64,000 nt of DNA, taken from assembly GCA_025363655.1 (NCBI GenBank), contig JANYDK010000071.1:62001-126000 (forward strand), read 5' to 3'. Source of the stretch: Deltaproteobacteria bacterium (GTDB taxonomy: Bacteria > Myxococcota_A > Polyangia > Polyangiales > JADJMO01). Positions 16,591 through 24,875 of the stretch are shown here, piece after piece. The notes below the pieces were generated by a model that worked only from the letters and a program-made list of their open reading frames with translations, was not told the origin of the DNA and did no database searches. The position numbers were made by a program, and so were the translations under genes. Numbering within the stretch: position 1 is the first letter of the stretch; the number at the start of each line of letters is the position of its first letter.

Positions 16591-19500
16591 GTGCCGCGAC
16601 CGCTCGCTGAGGGACTGTACGAAAACGTCCTCACGCGCGCGCTCGACGAAGGCATTCGCGCGACGGAGAAGGTCAAGGCCGACGTCGTCGATCTTCCGAT
16701 CGCCGACGCGCACCTGGCGCTCGCTCGTCACGTCGAACGTGAGGTCGCACGCGCGCTCGCCTCGGTCCCCAAAGAAGATCGTTCAGCGCGCCAGGTCGAG
16801 ATCGTCGCCGATCTGTTGAGTCGCCTCGGTGAGTTGGTGCCTTCGCATGCCGATGCGCTGGCCGATCAACACCTCGCTCCGCCTGCGCGGCGCCTCGATG
16901 CGATCTACCCGGAACGGGGGAAGGCTCCGCCTCGGCCGAGCACGCCGCTCTCGTCGAGCACGCTGCTCACCCGCAACCGCGCCGAGCCGTCGCTCGGTCA
17001 CGAGCTGGAACGCGAGATTCATTCGGCCGATCACATCGCGGTGGTCGCTGCGTTCATCACGGTGAGCGGCGTGCGCGCGGTGCTTTCGGCGCTCGAGTCG
17101 TTCGTACGACGCGGCGGGACGATGCGCGTGCTGACGACGGTCTTCACGGGCACGACCGAGGTCGAAGCGGTCGACATGCTGTCTCGCCTTCCAGGCGTCG
17201 AAGTCCGCGTCTCGCATGACGTGCGTCGCACACGTCTGCACGCGAAAGCATGGCTCTTCCACCGCAACAGCGAGCTTCACACCGCCTACGTCGGCTCGGC
17301 CAACCTGACCGCGACGGCGCTTGGCGCCGGGCAAGAGTGGATGGTCAAGGTCTGCGCCGCGGACCTCCCGCACGTGATCGAGAAGTTCGAAGGAACGATC
17401 GCGAGCCTTTGGAACGATCCCGAGTTCGAGTCCTACGATCCGAGCTCGGAGGACGATCGCACGCGGTTGCGAGGAGCGCTGAAGTCGGAACGGTCGTCGT
17501 CGGACAAGACCACGGTCTTCTTCAACCTTCGCCCGTTTCCCTATCAAGAGGAGATCCTCGATCGGCTCCAAGCCGAACGAGTGCTGCACGGTCGCCGGCG
17601 CAACCTGCTCGTGGCGGCCACGGGCACCGGCAAGACGGTGATCGCCGCCTTCGACTACCAACGTTTCGTCGAGAGCACGGGCATCAAGCCGCGCCTCCTC
17701 TTTCTCGCCCATCGGCGCGAAATCCTCGAACAGGCGCGCGCGACGTTCGCGCAGGTCGTTCGGCAGATGGACTTCGGCGAGCTGTGGACCGATGGCCTGG
17801 TCCCCGAGCGTTGGGATCACGTGTTTGCGACGATCCAGACGGCGGACGACGGGCTCCTCGCGCGCGTGGGTCCGGACTTCTATCGCTACGTCGTCGTCGA
17901 CGAGGCGCACCACGCACCGGCGCGGTCGTACCAGAAGCTGATTCCGCACCTTCGCCCCGAGATTCTCCTCGGCCTCACGGCGACGCCGGAGCGCACCGAT
18001 GGAAAGTCGCTGCTCCCCGATTTCGATGGCTGCGTCGCGGCCGAGCTGCGGCTTTGGCACGCGTTCGATCGTCAGCTGCTGGTTCCGTTCGAGTACTACG
18101 GCGTCGCCGATGGAACCGACCTGCGCAAGGTCGCGTGGTCGAGGAGCGGCTATGCGATCGCCGATCTCGCCGGCGTCTATACGGGTAACGAAGCCCGCGT
18201 CGACCTGATCGTGGAGCAGATGCGACGGCGCGTCGTCGATGTTCGCTCGGTGCGCGCGATCGCCTTCTGCGTCTCGGTGGCCCACGCCGAGTTCATGGCC
18301 AAGTCGCTCACCGAGCGCGGCGTACCGGCCATCGCCGTGCACGGTGGATCGGCTGACGATCTGCGGAGCGATGCCCCTCGGCGTCTTCACGATCGCGAGA
18401 TCAACGTCATCTGCACCTGCGATTTGTACAACGAAGGCGTCGACCTTCCTTTCGTCGACGTTCTTCTGCTCCTTCGCCCGACGTCGAGCGCCACGCTGTT
18501 CATGCAGCAGATCGGCCGCGGCCTCCGTCTCCATGCTCGCAAGACGACGTGCCTCGTCCTCGACTTCATCGGTCAGCATCGCTCCGAGTTCCGCTTCGAT
18601 GCGCTCTACGAGGCGCTCACCGGCACGCCGCGCGGCAAGCTTTCCCAAGCGGTGCAAGACGGGTTTCCGTTCCTTCCCAGCGGTTGCGTGCTCCAGCTCG
18701 ATCACGTCGCGCGCGACCGCATCCTCGAATCGTTGAAGCAGGCGGTGCGCGCCGACCGATTGGTCGAGGAAGCGAAAAATCTCGCCTCGCCGAGTACTCC
18801 GCTGACCTTGGCTCGCTTCCTCGACGAGACCGGTCGCGACCTCGCGGACGTCTATTCCGACGGGGTCGGCGGATGGACCACGCTCCGCGGAAAAGCAGGG
18901 CTGATCGATCCACCCGACGCAGAGACCGCCGCCTTGAGCGCACGCCTCGGCTCGCTCCTCCACGTCGACGAACCGACGCGACTGCGCAGCTGGGGAGCCT
19001 GGAAAGGTGACGACGATGCTGGCTCGCTCTCCCCGTACGAACGTCGCCGTCTCACGATGCTCGACTTCCAGCTGCACCATCGCGGCGTGATTCGCGAGCC
19101 GGAGAGGACCGTCGAATACTTCGCGAAGCGACCTGCGATCCGCGAGGAACTGAGCGAGCTGGCGGGAATCCTCGAGTCACGCGTCGGCCTCGCCGCTGAG
19201 TCGTATCCCGTGGCCGAATGGCCGCTCGCATTGCATCGCCACTACACGCGCCGAGAAATCGTGGCAGCGGTCGGCTACGCGCGTCCGGGCCGAAAGGGGA
19301 GCGCGCCGATGGCTGGCATCCTCATGCTCGAAGAGGAGCGCCGCGAGGTGATGTTCGTCACGCTCGACAAGTCCGGCGCTTCGTTCTCACCGACGACGCG
19401 CTATCGCGACTACGCCATCAGCCGAACGCTGTTTCACTGGGAGACGCAGACGATCACGAGCGTCAGCAGACCCTCCGGTCTTCGCTACCTCGAAAGTCCG

Positions 19501-19680
19501 GGCAACGGCTGGAGCTTCCATCTCTTCGTCCGCAAGACCACCGAAGACGCCTACGCGTTTCTCGGCCCGGTTCGCTACCAGTCGCACAGCGGCGATCGCC
19601 CGATCGGCATCACGTGGCTGCTGGAGACGCCGATGCCCGCCGGCCTCTTCGAGCAGTTCGCGACGCTTTCGCAGGGCTGA
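16591..19680 (+). CDS. SauUSI-like PLD nuclease-helicase-DUF3427 (putative type IV restriction enzyme)
   Basis: A 1029-residue multidomain protein. After a helical N-terminal domain (about 1-130), a phospholipase-D nuclease domain carries RLHAKAWLF and GSANLTATAL (HxK...N, about residues 210-240). An SF2 helicase follows: ATGTGKTVIAAFDY (Walker A), VVVDEAHHAPARSYQ (motif II), LLGLTATPERTDG (III) and QQIGRGLRLH (VI). The C-terminal part matches DUF3427 (FVTLDKSGASFSPTTRYRDY, FHWETQT, FLGPVRYQSHSGDRPIGITW). This order is that of SauUSI, a type IV enzyme that cuts 5-methylcytosine-modified DNA, so a defence role is likely but inferred. It starts at GTG with a leaderless-type -10 and ends 5 bases before the phased 42-bp motif array. 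Confidence 0.85.
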   Translation: MPRPLAEGLYENVLTRALDEGIRATEKVKADVVDLPIADAHLALARHVEREVARALASVPKEDRSARQVEIVADLLSRLGELVPSHADALADQHLAPPARRLDAIYPERGKAPPRPSTPLSSSTLLTRNRAEPSLGHELEREIHSADHIAVVAAFITVSGVRAVLSALESFVRRGGTMRVLTTVFTGTTEVEAVDMLSRLPGVEVRVSHDVRRTRLHAKAWLFHRNSELHTAYVGSANLTATALGAGQEWMVKVCAADLPHVIEKFEGTIASLWNDPEFESYDPSSEDDRTRLRGALKSERSSSDKTTVFFNLRPFPYQEEILDRLQAERVLHGRRRNLLVAATGTGKTVIAAFDYQRFVESTGIKPRLLFLAHRREILEQARATFAQVVRQMDFGELWTDGLVPERWDHVFATIQTADDGLLARVGPDFYRYVVVDEAHHAPARSYQKLIPHLRPEILLGLTATPERTDGKSLLPDFDGCVAAELRLWHAFDRQLLVPFEYYGVADGTDLRKVAWSRSGYAIADLAGVYTGNEARVDLIVEQMRRRVVDVRSVRAIAFCVSVAHAEFMAKSLTERGVPAIAVHGGSADDLRSDAPRRLHDREINVICTCDLYNEGVDLPFVDVLLLLRPTSSATLFMQQIGRGLRLHARKTTCLVLDFIGQHRSEFRFDALYEALTGTPRGKLSQAVQDGFPFLPSGCVLQLDHVARDRILESLKQAVRADRLVEEAKNLASPSTPLTLARFLDETGRDLADVYSDGVGGWTTLRGKAGLIDPPDAETAALSARLGSLLHVDEPTRLRSWGAWKGDDDAGSLSPYERRRLTMLDFQLHHRGVIREPERTVEYFAKRPAIREELSELAGILESRVGLAAESYPVAEWPLALHRHYTRREIVAAVGYARPGRKGSAPMAGILMLEEERREVMFVTLDKSGASFSPTTRYRDYAISRTLFHWETQTITSVSRPSGLRYLESPGNGWSFHLFVRKTTEDAYAFLGPVRYQSHSGDRPIGITWLLETPMPAGLFEQFATLSQG

Positions 19681-19684
19681 ACGC

Positions 19685-19906
19685 CTCACCGCAGGCTCGC
19701 GGCGGGCAACGACCCCCGAGCAAAGACCTCCGGTGAGACCGCGCCCGGCCGCTGGCGCAGCTACCGCCCCTCACCGGAGCCTCTCATCCGTCTGCCGACC
19801 TCGACATCACGGCTCACCGGAGCCCTCTCCAAGCACGCGACGGCGAGGTCCTGGCTCACCGGAGCCATCGACCCGCCCAGCCGCGACTCAGAACACCTCC
19901 GGTGAG
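19685..19906. repeat. array of six 10-bp motifs phased at 42-43 bp
   Basis: The motif CTCACCGGAG or its reverse complement CTCCGGTGAG occurs at 19728, 19770, 19813, 19855 and 19897, and a one-mismatch copy CTCACCGCAG at 19685. Start-to-start spacings are 43, 42, 43, 42 and 42 bases, close to four helical turns. Copies at 19728 and 19897 are inverted relative to the three between. The 32-33-base spacers are not similar to each other. Copies four and five could pair as a 12-bp stem (GGCTCACCGGAG with CTCCGGTGAGCC). It fills most of the 351-base gap between the SauUSI-like gene and the next gene; the remaining 125 bases (19907-20031) show only an AAGGAG ribosome-binding site. Confidence 0.85.
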
Positions 19907-20031
19907 CCCCTAACCGTCCGAAATCGCTCGCCTGCGCACTTCCGAGGAACTGCCACGCAACTGCCCCACCTCTCGCGTCGACACCTTGCAGGCCGACCAC
20001 TTCGTCGGCGGTCCACCGCAAGGAGTCACCC

Positions 20032-21006
20032 ATGGCCCGGTCGTCTTCGTCATCGCATTCCTCATCTCACGCTCGATCGCAAACCGCCGCCTCCCCCAAA
20101 CACCCGCACCCGCACGCGCACGACGTCGTTCAAACCGGCGCCACCGATCGCTTCAAAACCGCCTTCGATCACACCGCCGCCGACCGCGCGGCGCTCACCA
20201 CGGCCGATCTCGCGTCCATCAACCTCGACATCCCCACCGCCGTGACCACGGCCATCGGAGCCCTCCCCGAAATCGTCGCCCTCCGCCCGGAGATCGTGAA
20301 GGCGCTCCCCAAGCTCGATCTCGAACAGTTCGACGCGCTCGAGGCGTACGTGCTCGCGGTGGCGCATGCGCACGGCGAATACGCGGCGGCGACGGCGCCG
20401 ACGGACGACGTCGTCGCGCTCAACGAGGCGGCGACGAAGCTCCGCGACACGCTGCACAGCGACGCGACGGCGCTGGCGCATCGCAACCTCGTCGACCCGC
20501 GCGCGCTCTCCGAGTTCAAGGGCGCGACCGGGTATCGCAACGTGGCCTTCGAGCTGCTCGGGCTCTCGGCGCTGCTCCGCAACGCGTGGTCGCGCATCAC
20601 CTCGAAAACCGCCCTCGAGATCGTCGATCTCGATCGCGCGCGCGACTTGGCCGACAAGATGATGACCGCGATCGGCGCACGCGAACAGGCGCCGATGGTC
20701 ACTGCAAAGGTCGCGGAGGATCGTCAGCGCGCGTACACGCTCTTCCTCCACGCGTACGACGAAGCGCGTGAGGCGGTGCTCTATCTCCGCCGACGCGAAG
20801 GCGACGGCGACACCATCGCTCCGTCACTCTATGCGGGTCGCGGCGGCGGTCAGGCGAAGCGCAAGCCGGATCCCACGCCCGTGATCACGTCACCGACGAC
20901 CACGCCCGCGACAGGCGCTTCACACGACACCGCCACTCCCCGCGCCTCCACCGACGACCACCACGACCACCACGACCACCACGACACGAACAACCCATTT
21001 GTGTGA
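20032..21006 (+). CDS. hypothetical protein with His/Asp-rich C-terminal tail
   Basis: A 324-residue protein that I do not recognise. The N-terminus is Ser/His/Ala-rich and disordered-looking (about 1-45). Residues 45-265 look all-helical, with coiled-coil-like heptads but no catalytic motif and no signal peptide or membrane segment. The C-terminus (265-324) is Pro/Thr-rich and ends DDHHDHHDHHDTNN, encoded by a small GACCACCAC repeat and probably able to bind divalent metal. An AAGGAG site precedes the ATG. It lies downstream of the phased motif array, which may control it, and ends in a hairpin shared with the convergent gene. Confidence 0.7.
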   Translation: MARSSSSSHSSSHARSQTAASPKHPHPHAHDVVQTGATDRFKTAFDHTAADRAALTTADLASINLDIPTAVTTAIGALPEIVALRPEIVKALPKLDLEQFDALEAYVLAVAHAHGEYAAATAPTDDVVALNEAATKLRDTLHSDATALAHRNLVDPRALSEFKGATGYRNVAFELLGLSALLRNAWSRITSKTALEIVDLDRARDLADKMMTAIGAREQAPMVTAKVAEDRQRAYTLFLHAYDEAREAVLYLRRREGDGDTIAPSLYAGRGGGQAKRKPDPTPVITSPTTTPATGASHDTATPRASTDDHHDHHDHHDTNNPFV

Positions 21007-21024
21007 GCCGAGCTCCAGGCTCAC
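21003..21024. terminator. bidirectional hairpin between convergent genes
   Basis: GTGAGCC-GAGCTCCA-GGCTCAC forms a perfect 7-bp stem with an 8-base loop and overlaps the stop codons of both converging genes. There is no T-tract, so termination is uncertain. Its right arm plus the next base, GGCTCACC, is identical to the first eight bases of two copies of the 19.7-kb array motif. Confidence 0.45.
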
Positions 21025-21464
21025 CCACTCGCCTTCGCCACCCCGTACTCCTTCTCGAACGCATCGTCGTAGTGATCCGCCGTCGCGCCGACGTGCTTGA
21101 GGATCTGGTCGACCTCATTCGCATCGAGCCCTTGCGCCGGCCGCTCGCTGACGATGACGACCACGTCCCCCTGCACGCCGAACGCGGCGTTGCGCATCGC
21201 CTTGGCGTTGAGGTCGAGGAGGCGTGCGAAGAAGGCGAGTCGCTGCTCCTCCGGCGGTAGCTTCACGACCGGCGCGACGACGCGCACCCACGTGCCCTTG
21301 TCGGTGCTGGCGGCGATGAGGAGCACCTGCGCGCTCCCACGCATGATGCCCCACGCGATCGAGGTGTCGTCCTTGCGGACCATCGCCCCCGCAGGATCGA
21401 GCCCGAGCTTCTGCAGGACCGACTCGAGGAGCTTGGTGACGGCGGGGAGAGCGTCGAGTGCCAT
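21021..21464 (-). CDS. YbjN/CesT-like domain protein
   Basis: About 147 residues from the ATG at 21464, preferred because GGGGGA precedes it and it begins with a compact amphipathic helix (ALDALPAVTKLLESVLQKLGL). The alpha/beta pattern (SIAWGIMRGSAQVLLIAAS, WVRVVAPVVKLPPEEQRLAFFARLLDLNAKAMRNAAFGVQGDVVVIVSERPA) is that of YbjN and class I type III secretion chaperone-like folds. Family members are often stress-related or chaperones. No secretion partner is adjacent. It converges on the His-tailed gene. Confidence 0.65.
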   Translation of the reverse strand: MALDALPAVTKLLESVLQKLGLDPAGAMVRKDDTSIAWGIMRGSAQVLLIAASTDKGTWVRVVAPVVKLPPEEQRLAFFARLLDLNAKAMRNAAFGVQGDVVVIVSERPAQGLDANEVDQILKHVGATADHYDDAFEKEYGVAKASG

Positions 21465-21618
21465 GTCCCCCAGCATCGCATTTCGTGGAGCCTGGGGAGC
21501 TGGCTGCACGAATTCACCCGAATTTCACGTTCGACTTGATTTTGGCACCGTCACGGGTAGCATGCTCGACCCTCCGTCACGGCGCCTCGTCCGGCGCACC
21601 GAAGAAGGAAGTCTCCCC

Positions 21619-21774
21619 ATGGGTAAGTTCGATCGTCGTCACTCCCAGAAGATGAAGCGCCGCGAAGCGCAGGCGAAGAAGAAGGCGCGCGCCGCCCGTC
21701 GCGTCGACGAGCGCAAGGTGCGCCTCTCGGCCGCCGGCAAGAAGCAGACGGGCCGGAAGCCGGCCGCCTCGTGA
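21619..21774 (+). CDS. small very basic protein
   Basis: A 51-residue protein starting at the ATG at 21619 inside the longer track ORF 21097-21774. The start is supported by GAAGGAAG upstream and by the abrupt change to a Lys/Arg-rich composition (MGKFDRRHSQKMKRREAQAK...). More than a third of residues are Lys or Arg. It could be a ribosome- or nucleic-acid-associated protein; this is inference from charge and size alone. Its TGA overlaps a GTG that opens a 19-codon frame. Confidence 0.65.
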   Translation: MGKFDRRHSQKMKRREAQAKKKARAARRVDERKVRLSAAGKKQTGRKPAAS

Positions 21775-21830
21775 AGTTGGGGGGGAAGACCGTGACGCTC
21801 GACCCGAAGCCGATTCCCTGGGTGCGCTGA
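21771..21830 (+). other. possible 19-codon ORF coupled to the small basic protein gene
   Basis: GTG at 21771 overlaps the stop of the basic-protein gene (GTGA). The frame encodes a 19-residue peptide (KLGGKTVTLDPKPIPWVR after the start) and stops 10 bases before the TPR gene. Its coding status is doubtful; it might also be a translated spacer coupling the flanking genes, or the remnant of a longer C-terminus. Confidence 0.25.
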
Positions 21831-21840
21831 ACTCCCGTCG

Positions 21841-22389
21841 ATGAAGCCTCCGTCTCGTGAGACTCCAGAGGCTCCGCTCGATCCGATCGACGCGAAGCAC
21901 TGGGAAGAAGTCGAAGACGCGGCCGAGATTCTCCACGACCAGCGTCCGCTCGAAGCGATCGTCGCGTTGCGTGCCGTGCTCAAGTCGAGCCCGCGCAACG
22001 CGTATGCGTTTCATTGGCTCGGCGTCGCCCTCTTCGAGACGGGCGAGCTCGAGGCCGCGCGCGATGCCTATCGAGCAGCCCTGGCGATCTCGCCGAAGTA
22101 TCTCGGCGCCCGCGTGCACCTCTCGCACGTGCTCCGCATGCTTCACGACGTCCGCGGCGCCATCGAGCAGGCTGAAATCGCCCGCCAACAGGCCCCGCAA
22201 GACCCGGAAATCTGGCACGCGCTGGGGATGGCCCACGCGCAACGCGGCGACAAAGAGAGCGCCCGCAAGCTGCTCGAGGCCTACCTCCACAGCAGCCCCG
22301 AATTCGAAGTCGGCCTCGAGGTGCGCAGCATCCTCGCGCAACTCGGCCCCGGGAAGCCGCCCGACGAAGAAGACGAAGACGCGAACTAG
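21841..22389 (+). CDS. tetratricopeptide repeat protein
   Basis: A 182-residue soluble protein with about four TPR units from residue 20 to 155. Characteristic positions appear in AFHWLGVALFETGELEAARDAYRAALAISPKY and IWHALGMAHAQRGDKESARKLLEAYL. The C-terminus is acidic (DEEDEDAN). It has no signal peptide, so it is probably a cytoplasmic scaffold. It sits 5 bases upstream of a membrane protein gene in the same direction, suggesting co-expression. No specific function can be named. Confidence 0.82.
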   Translation: MKPPSRETPEAPLDPIDAKHWEEVEDAAEILHDQRPLEAIVALRAVLKSSPRNAYAFHWLGVALFETGELEAARDAYRAALAISPKYLGARVHLSHVLRMLHDVRGAIEQAEIARQQAPQDPEIWHALGMAHAQRGDKESARKLLEAYLHSSPEFEVGLEVRSILAQLGPGKPPDEEDEDAN

Positions 22390-22394
22390 AGATC

Positions 22395-22961
22395 ATGTTC
22401 CGCGGCTCGGTGACGATCCTTCGGCAGAACCCGATGATGATGCGGGTGTTCGGCGCCGGAATGGTGCTCATGATCCCGCTCGTCGTCGCCTTCACGCAGG
22501 TGCCGAAGATCGCCGGGCTCCTCGTGCCGCTCTACGTCGGTGGCTACGTCTTCTTCCTCTCACGCGCGCTGAAGCCGCTGCGCGACGTCGTCATGTTGCA
22601 CGTCGACGAGCGCGGGCTCTTCGCCGACGACGCGCCGCTGGCGATGCGCGCCGACATCCTCCAGGCGTACCTCCGTCCTCCGGTGCCGGCGATGGAGGTG
22701 AAGGGCGTGAGCCTCGCCGCGTTCCCGCTCACCGTCGAGCTGGTGACGAAGCAGGGCCAGCTCAACGTCGATCCCGGGGGTGAGGCGCAGGCGCAGCAGA
22801 TCCTCGTCTCGCTCGGCGCGCCGGTGACCTACGTCCGCTACGATCACATCGCGCAAACGCCGCAAAATGCGCGGAACAAGCGACGGGCGTGGCTCGTCGT
22901 CGTCATCTTGGTGGTCGGCGCGATCGGCAGCTACTTGTTCTTCATGCTGAACAGTCGCTGA
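22395..22961 (+). CDS. predicted membrane protein, unknown function
   Basis: A 188-residue protein with two close N-terminal hydrophobic helices (VFGAGMVLMIPLVVAF, AGLLVPLYVGGYVFFL), a cytoplasmic domain with beta-strand character (MLHVDERGLFADDAPLAM...VKGVSLAAFPLTVELVT) that resembles a PH-like (bPH) layout, and a C-terminal helix (AWLVVVILVVGAIGSYLFFML). I do not recognise a family with confidence. It follows the TPR gene by 5 bases and is probably in the same operon. Confidence 0.65.
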   Translation: MFRGSVTILRQNPMMMRVFGAGMVLMIPLVVAFTQVPKIAGLLVPLYVGGYVFFLSRALKPLRDVVMLHVDERGLFADDAPLAMRADILQAYLRPPVPAMEVKGVSLAAFPLTVELVTKQGQLNVDPGGEAQAQQILVSLGAPVTYVRYDHIAQTPQNARNKRRAWLVVVILVVGAIGSYLFFMLNSR

Positions 22962-22978
22962 CGACTTCGTCACGTTTT
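22959..22978. terminator. hairpin containing both convergent stop codons
   Basis: TGACGACTTCGTCA is an inverted repeat (TGACG/CGTCA with an ACTT loop) followed by CGTTTT. The left TGA is the stop of the plus-strand gene and the right TCA is the stop of the minus-strand gene. The stem is short but has a T-run for the plus strand. Confidence 0.4.
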
Positions 22979-24484
22979 CCCAAACCCGAAGAGCCCCTTC
23001 AATCGATCCATGATCAGGCTCTTCAACCGCCGGTTCGTCGCCGAGTCGGTCGGCCGGTCTTCGATGAGCTCGGCGAGGTTGGCCTGACGTGCGCCGAGGG
23101 CTTCACCGAGGGCATCGGCGACCTCGGGGTGGCGTTCGACGATGGTGCGAAGGCGATGCTCGTCGATCGCGAAGGTGCGTGAGTGGGCGGTGGTGACGAC
23201 GGTGGCGGCGCGCGGTGCGGCCGTCAGGAGCGACATTTCCCCGAAGAAATCGCCCGCGGAGAGCCGGAGGAGCTCGCGTCGATCTTTCGGGGACTGCACC
23301 GCGACCTCGCCTTCGAGGAGGACGTGCATCTCGCCGCCCATCTCTCCCGCCGCGAGGACGAGCTCGTCCTTGCCCCAACGCTGCTCGCGTCCGAGCGAGG
23401 CGACGTCGAGGAGCGCGGCGCGATCGAGCGTCTGGAAGAGCGACGTGGTGGCGAGGGCGTCGGCGCAGGCTTCCGCTCGTTCGGCCGCGGTCCGCGCCTT
23501 TTTCGTGCTGAGGACGAGCTCGCGCACGGGATTGGGGAACGAGAGGCCGGCGCGGGCGAAGGCGTAATAGACGCGCGCGCGGATCTTCCCCTCCACGTTT
23601 TCGAAGTCGAGCACCTGACGCGTCCAGAAGCGCACCGCGTAGCTGATGCTGCTGTCGCGATACGCGACGAGGTGCACCTGCACAGGCGGCTCGGCCTCGA
23701 TGCCGTCGACGTCGCGGAGCGAGCCGAGCACGGCGTCGCGGACGTCGTCGGGTGGCGCGTCGTAGGCCGCATCGAAGGTGATTTCGCGGCGAAATGGGTG
23801 ATTTCCGTGCCCGTAGTTGATGACCGTGTGGGTGACGATGTCGTTGTTGGGGACGAGCAGATCGACGCCCTCGACGGTACGCAAGGTGGTGGTGCGCCAG
23901 CTGGTGGTGACGACCGCGCCGCGCACGTTCATCGGCATCACTTGGATGGTGTCGCCGACTTCGAACGGACGCGCGTATTGCACGAGGATGCCGGCGCCGA
24001 CCTGGCGAAGGACCTCTGCGACAGCCGCGCCGACGCCGCCGAGAACGACCGCGCCAGAGGCGAGCACGCCGAAGGTGGTGACCCCGCCGGCGCGCAAGCC
24101 GACGAGCGCGGCGATGAGATAGGTGATGCCGAGGAGGCCGTAGCGCACGAGCGGCAGGAGCGGCTTCTTCCCGTTGCGACCGACGATGAAGTCGACCGTG
24201 ATGAGGAAGAGCGTCTGCGCGACGGCCATCGCCAGGCCGACGGCGGAGAAGACCTTGAGGACGGCGTCGATGTCGCCGCCAGCGACGGTGAAGCAGCGGA
24301 CGGTCGAGAGCGTGAGGTAGAGCCACGCGAGACCGACCGAGAATTTCAGCCCTCGTCGCAGATCGCGGTTGATGAGTCGCGCCAGGAGGACGTCGGCCAC
24401 GAGCACCGACGCGGCGCCGATCGGACCGACGAGGCCGATGTCTTTGAGCAAGCGCTCGAGCGGTTCGACGAGGAGGAACGCCAC
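22970..24484 (-). CDS. MscS-type mechanosensitive channel with C-terminal cyclic-nucleotide-binding domain
   Basis: A 504-residue protein. Four or more N-terminal membrane helices lead into the pore-lining TM3 (VLASGAVVLGGVGAAVAEVLRQVGAGI) and an MscS beta domain (FEVGDTIQVMPMNVRGAVVTTSWRTTTLRTVEGVDLLVPNND), then an alpha/beta domain. The last 150 residues form a cNMP/Crp-like domain (ELVLAAGEMGGEMHVLLEGEVAV, LSAGDFFGEMSLLTAAPRAATVV). The phosphate-binding cassette FGEMSLL-x3-PRAATV is well kept. Such channels may be gated by both tension and nucleotide. It starts at GTG, with TAGGAT nine bases upstream. Confidence 0.9.
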   Translation of the reverse strand: MAFLLVEPLERLLKDIGLVGPIGAASVLVADVLLARLINRDLRRGLKFSVGLAWLYLTLSTVRCFTVAGGDIDAVLKVFSAVGLAMAVAQTLFLITVDFIVGRNGKKPLLPLVRYGLLGITYLIAALVGLRAGGVTTFGVLASGAVVLGGVGAAVAEVLRQVGAGILVQYARPFEVGDTIQVMPMNVRGAVVTTSWRTTTLRTVEGVDLLVPNNDIVTHTVINYGHGNHPFRREITFDAAYDAPPDDVRDAVLGSLRDVDGIEAEPPVQVHLVAYRDSSISYAVRFWTRQVLDFENVEGKIRARVYYAFARAGLSFPNPVRELVLSTKKARTAAERAEACADALATTSLFQTLDRAALLDVASLGREQRWGKDELVLAAGEMGGEMHVLLEGEVAVQSPKDRRELLRLSAGDFFGEMSLLTAAPRAATVVTTAHSRTFAIDEHRLRTIVERHPEVADALGEALGARQANLAELIEDRPTDSATNRRLKSLIMDRLKGLFGFGKT

Positions 24485-24493
24485 GACGATCGA

Positions 24494-24499
24494 ATCCTA
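24494..24499 (-). promoter_or_regulatory. -10-like element near a GTG start
   Basis: TAGGAT on the minus strand lies nine bases upstream of the GTG at 24484, overlapping the stop of the upstream gene; it would give a very short leader. Confidence 0.35.
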
Positions 24500-24871
24500 C
24501 CCGCCGTAGACGAACGCGACCATGCGCGGAAAGAGCACCCGGCTGAGCGCCTCGCCGACGGCCCACGAGTAGAGGTTGACCGCCGCGGAGATCACCAACG
24601 CCTGCCTCGGTGGAACTTTCGCGATGAAGTGGATGGCGCCCGCCTCGACGACGACCGCGCAGGCCTCGCCGAGGAGCAGCGCCGGCAAATGAGGGAGAAG
24701 GCGCGGCCAGACGAACCAGAGCAGCGGGTGCGTGAGCGCGTTGCCGACGAGGGCACCGATGACGGATCGGGCACGTTTTCCTGCGGGAGACGCGAGCGCG
24801 ACGAGGGGCAGCTCGAGGACGAGGGCGAGCGCGAAGAAGACCTGCCAGAGCGCGACGTACGCGCTCGTCAT
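24497..24871 (-). CDS. small integral membrane protein, unknown
   Basis: A 124-residue hydrophobic protein with three or four predicted helices (VALWQVFFALALVLELPLVALA, VIGALVGNALTHPLLWFVW, ALLLGEACAVVVEAGAIHFI, ALVISAAVNLYSWAVGEAL). The buried polar/acidic residues (GNALTHP, GEACAVVVEA, NLYSWAVGE) suggest a transport or enzymatic role, but no family is recognised. It is 12 bases upstream of the MscS-like gene and 4 bases downstream of glmU in the same direction. Confidence 0.6.
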   Translation of the reverse strand: MTSAYVALWQVFFALALVLELPLVALASPAGKRARSVIGALVGNALTHPLLWFVWPRLLPHLPALLLGEACAVVVEAGAIHFIAKVPPRQALVISAAVNLYSWAVGEALSRVLFPRMVAFVYGG

Positions 24872-24875
24872 CGGC

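Noticed and set aside
16783-19080. 765-residue minus-strand ORF opposite the SauUSI-like gene
   Set aside because: Fully antisense to a gene with intact nuclease and helicase motifs; composition typical of a third-frame shadow.
19685-19906. CRISPR array interpretation of the 42-bp repeats
   Set aside because: Repeat units are only 10-14 bp and occur in both orientations, and no cas gene is present, so a CRISPR array is not supported.
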